The position numbers and the translations under genes are program-made. A stretch of DNA of 64,000 bases, taken from assembly GCF_030064895.1 (NCBI RefSeq), contig NZ_JASJEB010000008.1, positions 25,937-89,936 of the forward strand, read 5' to 3'. How positions within the stretch are numbered: position 1 is the first letter of the stretch; each line of letters starts with the position of its first letter. This stretch comes from Crocosphaera sp. (lineage in GTDB: Bacteria; Cyanobacteriota; Cyanobacteriia; Cyanobacteriales; Microcystaceae). The notes under the pieces were generated by a model. The model had not been told where the DNA came from, did no database searches, and saw only the letters and a list, made by a program, of their open reading frames with translations. Positions 39,516 to 48,200 of this stretch are shown here, piece after piece.

Positions 39516-39656
39516 CTAATTTGTGGTATTTTTTATCTGATTAATTACACTTTTAAATGTCTTGCTCAAGGCATTTTTAAACTTTTGATTATCTGCCGTA
39601 ATTCCACAGCGTTGTGCCACTTCTTGAGTATAGCACCAAGCAAAATCTAAATGAAC
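39516..39656 (-). pseudogene. Possible gene remnant, unknown family
   Basis: A 46-codon open frame with no start codon reads like protein ('WCYTQEVAQRCGITAD' then 'FKNALSKTFKSVINQIKN'). It is bounded upstream by a stop. It may be the degraded C-terminus of a lost gene. I do not recognise the family, and chance is possible. Confidence 0.3.
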
Positions 39657-39665
39657 TCAACCAAG

Positions 39666-39968
39666 CAATTAATATGATTATCTGAGATTATTGCCCACCA
39701 TCTTAATTAATTATTGTCCATCTCGACCTTGGTGGGCAAGTTACTAATATTATCTTATACAATATCAATTAATCAACCTTGCCCACCCTACTCTTCTACT
39801 ACAAATATAACCTTGTAGGGTGGGCAAATGAAGCCAAAGAACCAATTAACATGATTATCTGAGATTATTGCCCACCATCTTGATTAATTATTGTCTATCT
39901 TGAGCTTGGTAGGCAACCTAATAATATTATTTTATACAACATCAATTAATTAACCTTGCCCACCCTAC
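39666..39968. repeat. Tandem MITE/REP-like repeat
   Basis: Two 126-base copies (39666-39791 and 39843-39968) about 177 bases apart share GATTATCTGAGATTATTGCC and end in TTGCCCACCCTAC. Between them, GTAGGGTGGGCAA repeats that end inverted, giving 13-bp inverted arms. Copies differ by scattered point changes, so the duplication is not recent. Similar GTAGGGTGGGC elements are common in cyanobacterial intergenic DNA. Confidence 0.75.
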
Positions 39969-40112
39969 ACCTAAAACTTTTTAAGTCATTAAACTCTAAC
40001 TTGGAAAATAATGATAATTTTTTCATTTTGTTCTTTTGATACGAATATCATCTTCAGGTAGAAATTTAAAATAATTTTCAGTCGAGTAAGGTTGAAATTT
40101 AAGACTAATTAA

Positions 40113-40559
40113 TTATTGATTTTGTTTTGCTTTCATAGCATAATCTCTAAAGCGTTCTAAGTCAGCCATAATTGTTGACTCTACTACTCTACCTAAAAAT
40201 AAATTATCCATTAGTTTACCTAACCATCCTGGAATATCGTAAGCAACACTTAAGCGAACAATACTGCTTTCTTGTCGATCGTAAAAACGAATTGCCCCAC
40301 GATTTGGTAAACCATCCACCGATTCCCATTGTATAATTTGATGGGGAGTGACCTTTAAAATCTTTGATAACCAAGTAAATTCTAGCCCCCCACTGGCCAA
40401 TTTCCAGCGAGATAATTCTGGATTTTCATCTAATATTTTAACTGAGTCAATCCACTTCATCCATTGTGGCATTTGTTCTAAGTCTGACCATAATCCCCAT
40501 ACTAATTCCATGGGAGCATCGACTTCAATTTGTACGCTATGTTCTAACCAATTAGACAT
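40113..40559 (-). CDS. SRPBCC-family (START/cyclase-like) protein
   Basis: A 148-aa protein. 'WLEHSVQIEVDAPMELVWGL' and 'DLEQMPQWMKWIDSVKILDE' are the opening strand and helices of the SRPBCC (polyketide cyclase/START) fold, which forms a hydrophobic cavity; 'LVRFYDRQESSIVRLSVAYD'-type strands follow. It lies downstream of crtQ in the same direction and may bind a carotenoid or other hydrophobic ligand. Such proteins are found next to crtQ in other cyanobacteria as I recall. Confidence 0.75.
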   Translation of the reverse strand: MSNWLEHSVQIEVDAPMELVWGLWSDLEQMPQWMKWIDSVKILDENPELSRWKLASGGLEFTWLSKILKVTPHQIIQWESVDGLPNRGAIRFYDRQESSIVRLSVAYDIPGWLGKLMDNLFLGRVVESTIMADLERFRDYAMKAKQNQ

Positions 40560-40583
40560 TTTATATTCCCATAATAATTAAAC

Positions 40584-40608
40584 ATAGGGTAGGTAATTCC
40601 CACCCTAT
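40584..40608. other. Intercistronic hairpin between crtQ and SRPBCC gene
   Basis: ATAGGGT (40584-40590) pairs with ACCCTAT (40602-40608), with further G-C pairing inside. It lies in the 57-base gap of the presumed operon and may attenuate or process the mRNA. Confidence 0.5.
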
Positions 40609-40616
40609 TTATTATT

Positions 40617-42089
40617 CTAGCGAATTGCAGAAACTTGGGGTGATTTTTTAAGGGTTTCTGCTTTTTCTAAGATGACTTGTGCTGCTTGTTTCCCGGAAAT
40701 GGTTGCCCCTTCCATGCTATCAATATAGTCTTGTTGGGTGTAGCTTCCTGCTAGGAAAAAGTTAGGAATAGGGGTAGCTTGAGAAGGCCGATAAACATCC
40801 ATTCCTGGAGCTTCTCTATAGAGAGATTGAGCTAATTTGACTACACTATACCAAGTCATATTTAATTCCCGGGAAGAGGGGAAAAGTTCATGAACCTGTT
40901 TTAAAACGTGGTTAGCAATATCTTCATTTTTAGATTTAACAAAGGGATCACCAGGGGTCAAAACTAATTGTAACAATGAGCCTTCTCCTTGTTTATAATA
41001 ATCCCCAGGACTACTTAAAGCTAAGTCAGAAAAGCAAGAAAAATCAGCATCGGCAGTATAGAGTAAATTATCAATTCCGGCTGCTTCTTGTAACTGCTTA
41101 CGTTTGTTTTCGTCTTGTAATTCTGTTACCCAACCATCAAAGCGAAGTTGTACCGTTGCCACGGGAACTGCTTCCAGTTGATAGATGTTATCAAACATAG
41201 AAAGTTTACGCCAGGTATCGGGAATTAATCTTTGAATTCCAGGAACATCGCAAGCACAAACATAAGCATCTGCGGTGATAGTTTCTTCTTTTTCTCCATC
41301 AGGAATAATTAAACCAGTGACTTCAATTTTATCGTTATTTTCTGTATATAAAATTTCTCTTACTCTGCGTCTGGTATGAATTTTCACCCCACGACTTTCT
41401 AAATAATTAGTGATCGGTTTATGGAGATATTCATGGGGAGAACCCTCTAACATTCTCAGGATAGAAGCTTCTGTTTTTGTGGCAAAGAAGAGGAAAATAG
41501 TTAACATACAACGGGCAGAAATATTCTCCGTATCAATAAACCCTAAAGCATAGGCGATGGGGTTCCACATCCGTTTTAAACTGCCATTGTTACCCCCATG
41601 TTGACGAAACCAGTCCGCAAAACTTATAGAATCTAGGTTGCGAATGGTTTTCATTGCCCCCTCAAAGTTGAGTAAACCTGGTACAAGGGGACTGGTTCCC
41701 AAGGCTAAAGAATTGGCAATTTTATCGATGGCCGAGAGTTGAGACGTGGTAAAAAACGCCTTTAACCCGTGTAATGGCGCACCAACAGGGAAACGAAAGT
41801 CTAACTCCCCAATTTTACCCCCACTATTAATGAAAGTATGGGTATGTTCCTTGAGGCGTAAATTATCGATCGCCCCTACTTTTTTCATCAAAGCAAAAAG
41901 GTTGTAATAGCAGCCAAAAAAGACGTGCAACCCCATTTCGATGTGATTTCCGTCTTTATCCACCCAACTGCCTACTTTTCCGCCGACAAAAGGACGAGAT
42001 TCAAAGATTTCAACCTCACAACCAGCGTCTACTAAGTCGATGGCCGTGGCCATACCTGCTAAACCTGCACCAACGATCGCAACTCGCAT
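40617..42089 (-). CDS. crtQ: Zeta-carotene desaturase
   Basis: A 490-aa FAD protein. '[19 protein letters not shown]' is the N-terminal dinucleotide-binding motif, '[18 protein letters not shown]' and '[17 protein letters not shown]' are the plant-type desaturase blocks, and '[13 protein letters not shown]' and '[19 protein letters not shown]' close the FAD domain. It converts zeta-carotene to lycopene via neurosporene in thylakoid or cytoplasmic membranes. The length matches cyanobacterial CrtQ/ZDS. PDS (CrtP) is the main alternative, but the sequence blocks fit ZDS. Confidence 0.9.
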   Translation of the reverse strand: MRVAIVGAGLAGMATAIDLVDAGCEVEIFESRPFVGGKVGSWVDKDGNHIEMGLHVFFGCYYNLFALMKKVGAIDNLRLKEHTHTFINSGGKIGELDFRFPVGAPLHGLKAFFTTSQLSAIDKIANSLALGTSPLVPGLLNFEGAMKTIRNLDSISFADWFRQHGGNNGSLKRMWNPIAYALGFIDTENISARCMLTIFLFFATKTEASILRMLEGSPHEYLHKPITNYLESRGVKIHTRRRVREILYTENNDKIEVTGLIIPDGEKEETITADAYVCACDVPGIQRLIPDTWRKLSMFDNIYQLEAVPVATVQLRFDGWVTELQDENKRKQLQEAAGIDNLLYTADADFSCFSDLALSSPGDYYKQGEGSLLQLVLTPGDPFVKSKNEDIANHVLKQVHELFPSSRELNMTWYSVVKLAQSLYREAPGMDVYRPSQATPIPNFFLAGSYTQQDYIDSMEGATISGKQAAQVILEKAETLKKSPQVSAIR

Positions 42090-42297
42090 TCTTTAGTTCC
42101 TTCTCTCATTTTCTTTACATATTGTAATCATATCAAACAATAGGGTTACTTCGGAGTTCGGATTTGAGTTACAATTGAAGCTAACTCTTAAATTTTAAGA
42201 ATATTTACCGTTGATAACTGAAAAGTATTATTAGAATGACAAGCAACAACATCATGAGTTGATTGTTATTTTAGTCAGTTGTTTAAAACATTGCCCT

Positions 42298-42717
42298 ATG
42301 TCTCCTTTACCTGAATATCGTCCCCAAAAATTATCTTTAGGAAGTCTAGAAACGGAAATTTTAGAAATTGTTTGGGACTTTGGCCAAACCACTGTTAAAC
42401 AGATACACGATCGCATTTTAGCAGATCCAGAACGGGAATTAGCTTACGCTTCTGTTACCACAGTTTTAAACCGTTTAACTAAAAAAGGTTGGCTTAAATG
42501 CTGCAAAAATAATAAAGCTTTTACTTGGGAACCTTTAATGTCCCGTGAACAAGCTAAAGCTTTACAAGCTTATGAACAATTACAACAGTTTCTTGCTATC
42601 AGTAACCCTGATATGGTGGCTTCATTTGCTGATAGTTTAGATGCAACCAGTTTAGAACAATTAGAGGCGATCGCCAATCGTCTCCAAGCCATTCGTCGTC
42701 AACGGGGGACTCCTTAA
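42298..42717 (+). CDS. BlaI/MecI-family transcriptional repressor
   Basis: ATG 42298 gives 139 aa; a TTG at 42259 is also in frame but lacks support. 'LGSLETEILEIVWDFGQTTV' and 'ASVTTVLNRLTKKGWLKC' are the winged helix of the BlaI/CopY family, followed by a helical dimer region. It is separated by one base from an M56-like peptidase gene, the usual partner that cleaves BlaI. The target is unknown; in cyanobacteria such pairs are not tied to beta-lactamase. Confidence 0.85.
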   Translation: MSPLPEYRPQKLSLGSLETEILEIVWDFGQTTVKQIHDRILADPERELAYASVTTVLNRLTKKGWLKCCKNNKAFTWEPLMSREQAKALQAYEQLQQFLAISNPDMVASFADSLDATSLEQLEAIANRLQAIRRQRGTP

Positions 42718-42718
42718 T

Positions 42719-43570
42719 ATGCACTTAGTGATGATTTTCTTGGCTTTAGTAGTGGCCATAGGTATACGTTTAATTTTTTCTCTGTATTCCTATGGTCTGA
42801 GTTGTTGGCAGCGATCGCTGCTGGCTTTTATGGCACCTCCTTTGTTATTATTAATGACAGCAATTGCCGTCATTTTTATGGGTTATCATGGGGAGATGCT
42901 CGGTTTCCAGGCGAGTCTTTTCAGTTATTTATTAGCAGTGTTTTTCTTACTATTTTCTTTTATAAGAGGTTTAGAAATTACTTTTCAAGGATGCTCGTCT
43001 CTGCAAAAAATCAAGAGTTATCCTCAAAAAAATATTTATAATAGTCAGGCAAGAATTCTGGAAACTGATTTACCTTATAGCGCACAAGTTGGCTTTTGGG
43101 ATTCAGAACTTATCATTAGTAATGGTATTTTAAGCACCCTAGACAATGAGCATTTGAAAGCAGTAATTGCCCACGAACAAGCACACGCTTATTACCATGA
43201 TACTTTTTGGTTTTTCTGGTTAGGTTGGTTAAAAAGAATTAGTTTTTGGCTACCGAAAACTAACAAGCTTTGGCAAGATTTATTACTATTAAGGGAAATT
43301 CGTGCCGACCAAAAAGCAGTACAGAAAGTTGACCCTTTAATTCTAGCAGAATCTTTATTGATTATTGCTCAAGAAATTAATAAAATAGTAAGAGAAAACC
43401 CTTTAGGAATAGTAGCAGTAGGGTTTCATGATCTCGACCTAGAAAACCGGTTAGAAGAAAGAATAAATGCCTTATTTGATGAATCAGACTATATTAGCTT
43501 CAAAGGAATTGAATGGTGTCCTGTCTTAATCACTCTACTGCCATTAGTTTCTATTCCTTTTCACTGTTAA
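42719..43570 (+). CDS. M56/M48-like membrane metallopeptidase (BlaR1-like)
   Basis: A 283-aa protein with three or four N-terminal membrane helices (residues about 1-85) and 'AVIAHEQAHAYYHDT', an HExxH zinc site at 152-156, followed by 'LLLREIRADQKAVQ' with the third Glu ligand. A C-terminal membrane segment ('WCPVLITLLPLVSIPF') ends the protein. There is no penicillin-binding sensor domain, so the signal differs from BlaR1. It should act on the repressor gene product upstream. Confidence 0.8.
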   Translation: MHLVMIFLALVVAIGIRLIFSLYSYGLSCWQRSLLAFMAPPLLLLMTAIAVIFMGYHGEMLGFQASLFSYLLAVFFLLFSFIRGLEITFQGCSSLQKIKSYPQKNIYNSQARILETDLPYSAQVGFWDSELIISNGILSTLDNEHLKAVIAHEQAHAYYHDTFWFFWLGWLKRISFWLPKTNKLWQDLLLLREIRADQKAVQKVDPLILAESLLIIAQEINKIVRENPLGIVAVGFHDLDLENRLEERINALFDESDYISFKGIEWCPVLITLLPLVSIPFHC

Positions 43571-43578
43571 ATAGTAGG

Positions 43579-43596
43579 GGTCAACGGCCGTTGACC
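43579..43596. terminator. Palindromic terminator between convergent genes
   Basis: GGTCAACGGCCGTTGACC is a perfect 18-bp palindrome nine bases after the peptidase stop, between convergent genes (43570 and 43617). T-rich sequence follows on the plus strand. Confidence 0.65.
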
Positions 43597-43616
43597 TCTA
43601 ATTTTGGAAATTGGTC

Positions 43617-44216
43617 TTAGGGAAGATTTCTTGAATTTCTACGTCTAATTATCTCAGCTTGTTGGGGAGTTAAATCTGGTTTTTGACCTGGTAAAAAAGC
43701 GATGGGATTAATTGCTTTTCTGCCTCCAGGACGAATCTCAAAATGTAGATGGGGACCTGTACTAAATCCTGTACTGCCCATTTCTGCAATTTGTTGGCCT
43801 TGTTCCACACTTTGGCCAGAAGTGACTAAAAGCCGTTGATTATGTCCATAAACGCTAACATTACCATCAGGGTGACGGATACTCACTTGATAACCTAAAC
43901 CTTTATTACTCCAACCTGCAAACACCACTACACCAGAGGCCGCTGCAATAATGGGAGTACCAATGGGGGCCGCAATATCAACTCCTGTGTGCAGTTTACC
44001 AAAACGCGGACCAAACCCAGAGGTAAGGTTGCCTTGAGAGGGCCAAATATAACCTCGGGGAGATACGGGGGTTTGTGGTAAATAGCGATCTGAAGGGAGA
44101 GGACGTAACTTGACCCCGGTTTCTTCTTCTCCAGTGGCCACAACTATGGTGTGGGATACAAAGGAAGCAAAAATGCTCACACCAGCAAGAATTAATCTAT
44201 TAGATAATGATTTCAT
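43617..44216 (-). CDS. M23 peptidase, secreted
   Basis: A 199-aa protein with a signal peptide-like start ('RLILAGVSIFASFVSHTIVV'). 'SGFGPRFGKLHTGVDIAAP' and 'GPHLHFEIRPGG' carry the zinc ligands of M23 endopeptidases (HxxxD and HxH). It should cut peptide cross-links in the periplasm during wall growth or division. It appears monocistronic. Confidence 0.9.
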   Translation of the reverse strand: MKSLSNRLILAGVSIFASFVSHTIVVATGEEETGVKLRPLPSDRYLPQTPVSPRGYIWPSQGNLTSGFGPRFGKLHTGVDIAAPIGTPIIAAASGVVVFAGWSNKGLGYQVSIRHPDGNVSVYGHNQRLLVTSGQSVEQGQQIAEMGSTGFSTGPHLHFEIRPGGRKAINPIAFLPGQKPDLTPQQAEIIRRRNSRNLP

Positions 44217-44423
44217 CGGTTAGTGATTAAGTGTAGGAGTAAAGCCTCACACTTTCTTAAGAAAGTTGAAGAGTTGTAAGCTACTGTAGCAGAAAATAGA
44301 TTTTTGTAAAATTGGCTGGATATTCTGAGTTCTTTTAATCTCATGATTACCCAATGTTTACCTTTATCTTTTAAACTATTTTGTAAAGTATTGTCCTTTC
44401 ACGGTAAGAAGACTAAAACCAAG

Positions 44424-45065
44424 ATGCTACTAGCCTACAACCCAACGCAACCTCTGGCCCTTGAAGAAATGGAGGAGGGGCGATTACACTTTTATGAGCG
44501 AGGCGAAACAATACCTCTTATCAGTGAGGGTATCTGGCAAGTGTATCGTGGGATTGCTCAATTAAGTCAACTATCTCCTCAAGGGGACGAGATTTTGCTG
44601 GGGTGGGCGCAACCTGGAACTTTTTTTGGTTCTTGGTTAACTTTTGTAGATTCCTATCAAGTTAAAGGCTTATCAAATCTTTATTTAAAATGGCATGGAA
44701 TTGAAGATTTGAATAACTCTACTGAATTAAGTCAAACGGCTTTTAGTCAGTTGGCCCGTCGAATGCGTCAAACAGAGGCTTTATTAGCTATTTTAGGGTT
44801 GAAACGGGTTGAAGATCGTCTCCAACAATTACTTTGTTTACTTCAACAAGAGTTAGGGGAAAGCATAAAAGAAGGAACTCGGATTAAAGTTCGTTTAACC
44901 CATCAAAACTTAGCCAATGCTATTGCAACTACAAGGGTAACGGTGACTCGTTTGTTAGGAGAATTTCAACGTCAAGGATGGCTTTGTTTTGATAGCGATC
45001 GCCATATTATTATTACTTCTGTTAGGTTTAATTCTCATCCTAAATCTAATGTTGGTTTCAACTAA
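44424..45065 (+). CDS. Crp/Fnr-family transcriptional regulator
   Basis: ATG 44424 gives 213 aa; an ATG at 44343 is also in frame. Residues about 20-120 look like a cNMP-binding-type beta roll ('GEILLGWAQPGTFFGSWL'), but I do not see a clear cAMP-binding signature. 'RLTHQNLANAIATTRVTVTR' followed by 'LLGEFQRQGWL' is the Crp-type helix-turn-helix. The regulon is unknown. The M23 gene lies divergently upstream. Confidence 0.8.
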   Translation: MLLAYNPTQPLALEEMEEGRLHFYERGETIPLISEGIWQVYRGIAQLSQLSPQGDEILLGWAQPGTFFGSWLTFVDSYQVKGLSNLYLKWHGIEDLNNSTELSQTAFSQLARRMRQTEALLAILGLKRVEDRLQQLLCLLQQELGESIKEGTRIKVRLTHQNLANAIATTRVTVTRLLGEFQRQGWLCFDSDRHIIITSVRFNSHPKSNVGFN

Positions 45066-45215
45066 TTATGTTTTTTGAGTTGATTGTTATCCTAACATTT
45101 TTTATCTGTTTCAGGATAATTTAGGATTAATTTTTTTGCTAATTCTGCATTATTTATACCAAGTCCGCTTATTATGGTAGAGTGATATTCTATCTCCCCC
45201 TGTCTCTCCTGCTCA

Positions 45216-48200
45216 TCAAGATGATTGTCCACTATCTAAAGCGGATTTAGTGTTATTATTAAGGGGCAAAATAATTTTTAGTTCTGTATAGGCGTTTTCT
45301 TCACTGTCTATTAAAATTTTTCCTTGATGTCCTTGTACAATAATATCATGGCTAATGGATAAGCCTAACCCTGTACCTTGTCCGGTGGGTTTAGTGGTGA
45401 AAAAAGGATTAAAAACTTTATCGATTATGGTTTGAGGAATTCCTTGACCATTATCACGGATTGTAATTTCTATCTCTTCATTTTTCGCTTTTGTGGTTAT
45501 GGTTAAAGTTGGGGTAAAATTCTGCTGACAAGATTTACTTTTTTCATGAACTGCATAGCAACCATTATTAATTGCATTGAGAAAAACACGGCTGATATCT
45601 TGGGGAACAAGGTTAATTTCTGGGATATTATTATCATAATGGGTATCAATTTTAATTTTAAAAGTTGGTTCTTTTGCGCGCATTCCATGATAGGCTAAAT
45701 TGACAGATTCAGCTAATACATTATTAATATGGATGAGTTGTCTTTGTCCAGGTTTTCCTTTGGAGTGCATTAACATTCCATGAACTATTTTATCGGCCCT
45801 TTGTCCATGTTCATGAATTTTCTGAGAATTTTGTTTAACATCGTCTAAAATTTCTTCGATATAATCGATTGTTTCTTGATCTAATTTATCTTTTTGGGTG
45901 TCTATTTCTTCGTGTAATTCTTCTGTTAATTCCACACAAAGTTCTGCAAAGTTATTAACAAAGTTCAGGGGATTTTTGATTTCATGGGCAATTCCGGCGG
46001 TTAATGCACCTAGAGAAGCTAATTTTTCTTGGGCAATAATTTGATTTTGGGTTGCTTTTAGTTTAGTTAAGATTTCGTTTAATTGCTGATTTTTATCTTG
46101 TAATTCTTGGGTTCTTAATTGTACTTTTTTTTCTAATGTTTTACTGTAATCTTCTAATTGTTCATAGAGACGGGAGTTTTCAATAGAAATAGCAGCAGAA
46201 CTCGATAAAATATTGACAATTTCTATTCTTTGTGCAGTAAAAGCATCGGTGGTTAAATTGTTTTCTAAATAGATAATTCCGTTGAGTTTACCTTGATTAA
46301 GAATAGGAGTACAAAGAATTGATTTCGGTTTCTTATTAAGAATATAAGGAGTTTGGGTAAAGTTACCTTCTTCAGTTGCGTTATTTAAAACAATACTTTC
46401 TTGAGTGTGAGCAACATAATTAATAATAGGAATTGATAGGTTAATCTCATGATTATTTTCTTGAGAATTATTGAGAGGAATTGATTGTAATATAGTAAGA
46501 TTTTTCTGCTCAATATTTCCCTCGGCTTCAATGAACCAATTATGATTATTTTCTAATAATAAAAATCCTCTTTGTGCGCCAGCATTTTCAATTATGGCTT
46601 TCATGAGTTTTTCTAATAAGTTCTTTAAAATAATTTCACCAGAAATAACTTGTGATGCTTTGAAAATACTGTTATAGTCTAACTCTTTTGATAAGGTTTT
46701 TGCTGTTGTATTTGTTGGCAAATTTTTAGTAGTATAAATATCTTTTGTTAGTAACTGAGGATAGGTTTCTTCTAACTGCTTTACTTTTGCACTTGCCCCC
46801 CATATTTTATAGTAGTAATAAGCATCTTGTAAATAATAATAGGCTGTATGATCGTATTTTTTATCTAAATAAAATTTAGCAGCTAATTCATAAGCGATCG
46901 CTTTTTCATGAACATAATCACTTTCTTTAAAAGCAGTAATTGCCTGATCATAATATTCTCTAGCATTTTTATTTTCACCTAAAACACGATATATTTCAGC
47001 TTCAATTAAATAAAATTTTCCTAAATAATGACTAGGATTATATCTTGCTAAAAGTTTCAGATTTCTTTGATGTTGAGTGACTTTTTTAATAATATCTTCT
47101 TGTTGGTGAGCCGATTGTTGCTCATAAATAGCTAAGTGGGCTAAACAATAATAAAAAAGAAATTTTGGAGTTCCTGCGGTTAACATTCCTCCTATATATT
47201 TTTCTCCTTCTAGTGCATATTCTAAGGCTTTTTGTGACTCCCCTAATAGATAACAAATTGTAGTTTTATGGGTATAAATATGAAATAAAGCTAGATTATA
47301 GTTACCTTTCTTATATAAGGGAAGTATCTGATCTTCATTAAATGCTTTACCAACTAAACGACAAGGATATTCACATTTGTTTTGTAAGTTAAGTACAAGT
47401 TGATAATTCATTTCTAAAAAATAGAGACTATTTTTGCTTTGCATTTTTTTAGCAGATTCTATGTACTTAAATAATTCATTTTCAACCTGATTTAATTCTT
47501 TACCCGTAGCAAATAAATAATTACAATATAGTTGAGCATTCCACATAGCATACTCAATATTACCTGTTTCTAATCCCTTTTTATAACCCAAATGTAAAGG
47601 ATTTAAAAGTTGTTTTATAGGATCTTTCCAATGTCTAATTGATAAGATAACAATAAAAGAAGTTTGTGCTTCTAATCTTTTAGCTTGAAGTTTTGACAAT
47701 AAGGATAAAGCCACTTTTCCAAACTCATAACCATCATCAAACCTTTCATTAATTTGAGATAAAAGTTGACCATAAAAAGCATAAGCAACGCAAGCTTCAG
47801 GAGAGTTACCATAGTTTAAACATAGCTTAATTTGTTGGGTAACAGTGACAATAAATAAGGGAAAACTGGCTAAATATGCCGCCATACTCATTGTTACTAA
47901 AATTCTCAAAGAAGCTATGGCTTTATTATCAGTAATAAGGGGCAAGTTAATTAGGTTTTTAATAACTGTATCTTGCAGTAATATATTAGTTTCTTTTAGA
48001 GATTTTTGTATCTCTAATTTACTAGGATTTTTAGGGATATTTATTCCCAATAAATTTAGAGTTGATAGAGATAGTTCGATAGCTTCTACTAACTTATTTT
48101 GAGAGGTAAATGCTTTAATTTTTATTTCGCAAGCTTTAACTTTGTCTAGCAAAAATGAGGACTGTTTTATAATAGTTTTTATTAACAATTCCATGAGTTC

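Larger units (their letters stand above)
39106..40112. other. 1-kb gene-free gap with remnant and repeats
   Basis: No credible full gene is seen. The first 400 bases are AT-rich without clear signals. A short open frame without a start (39516-39656) and a tandem MITE-like repeat (39666-39968) fill the rest. Confidence 0.6.
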
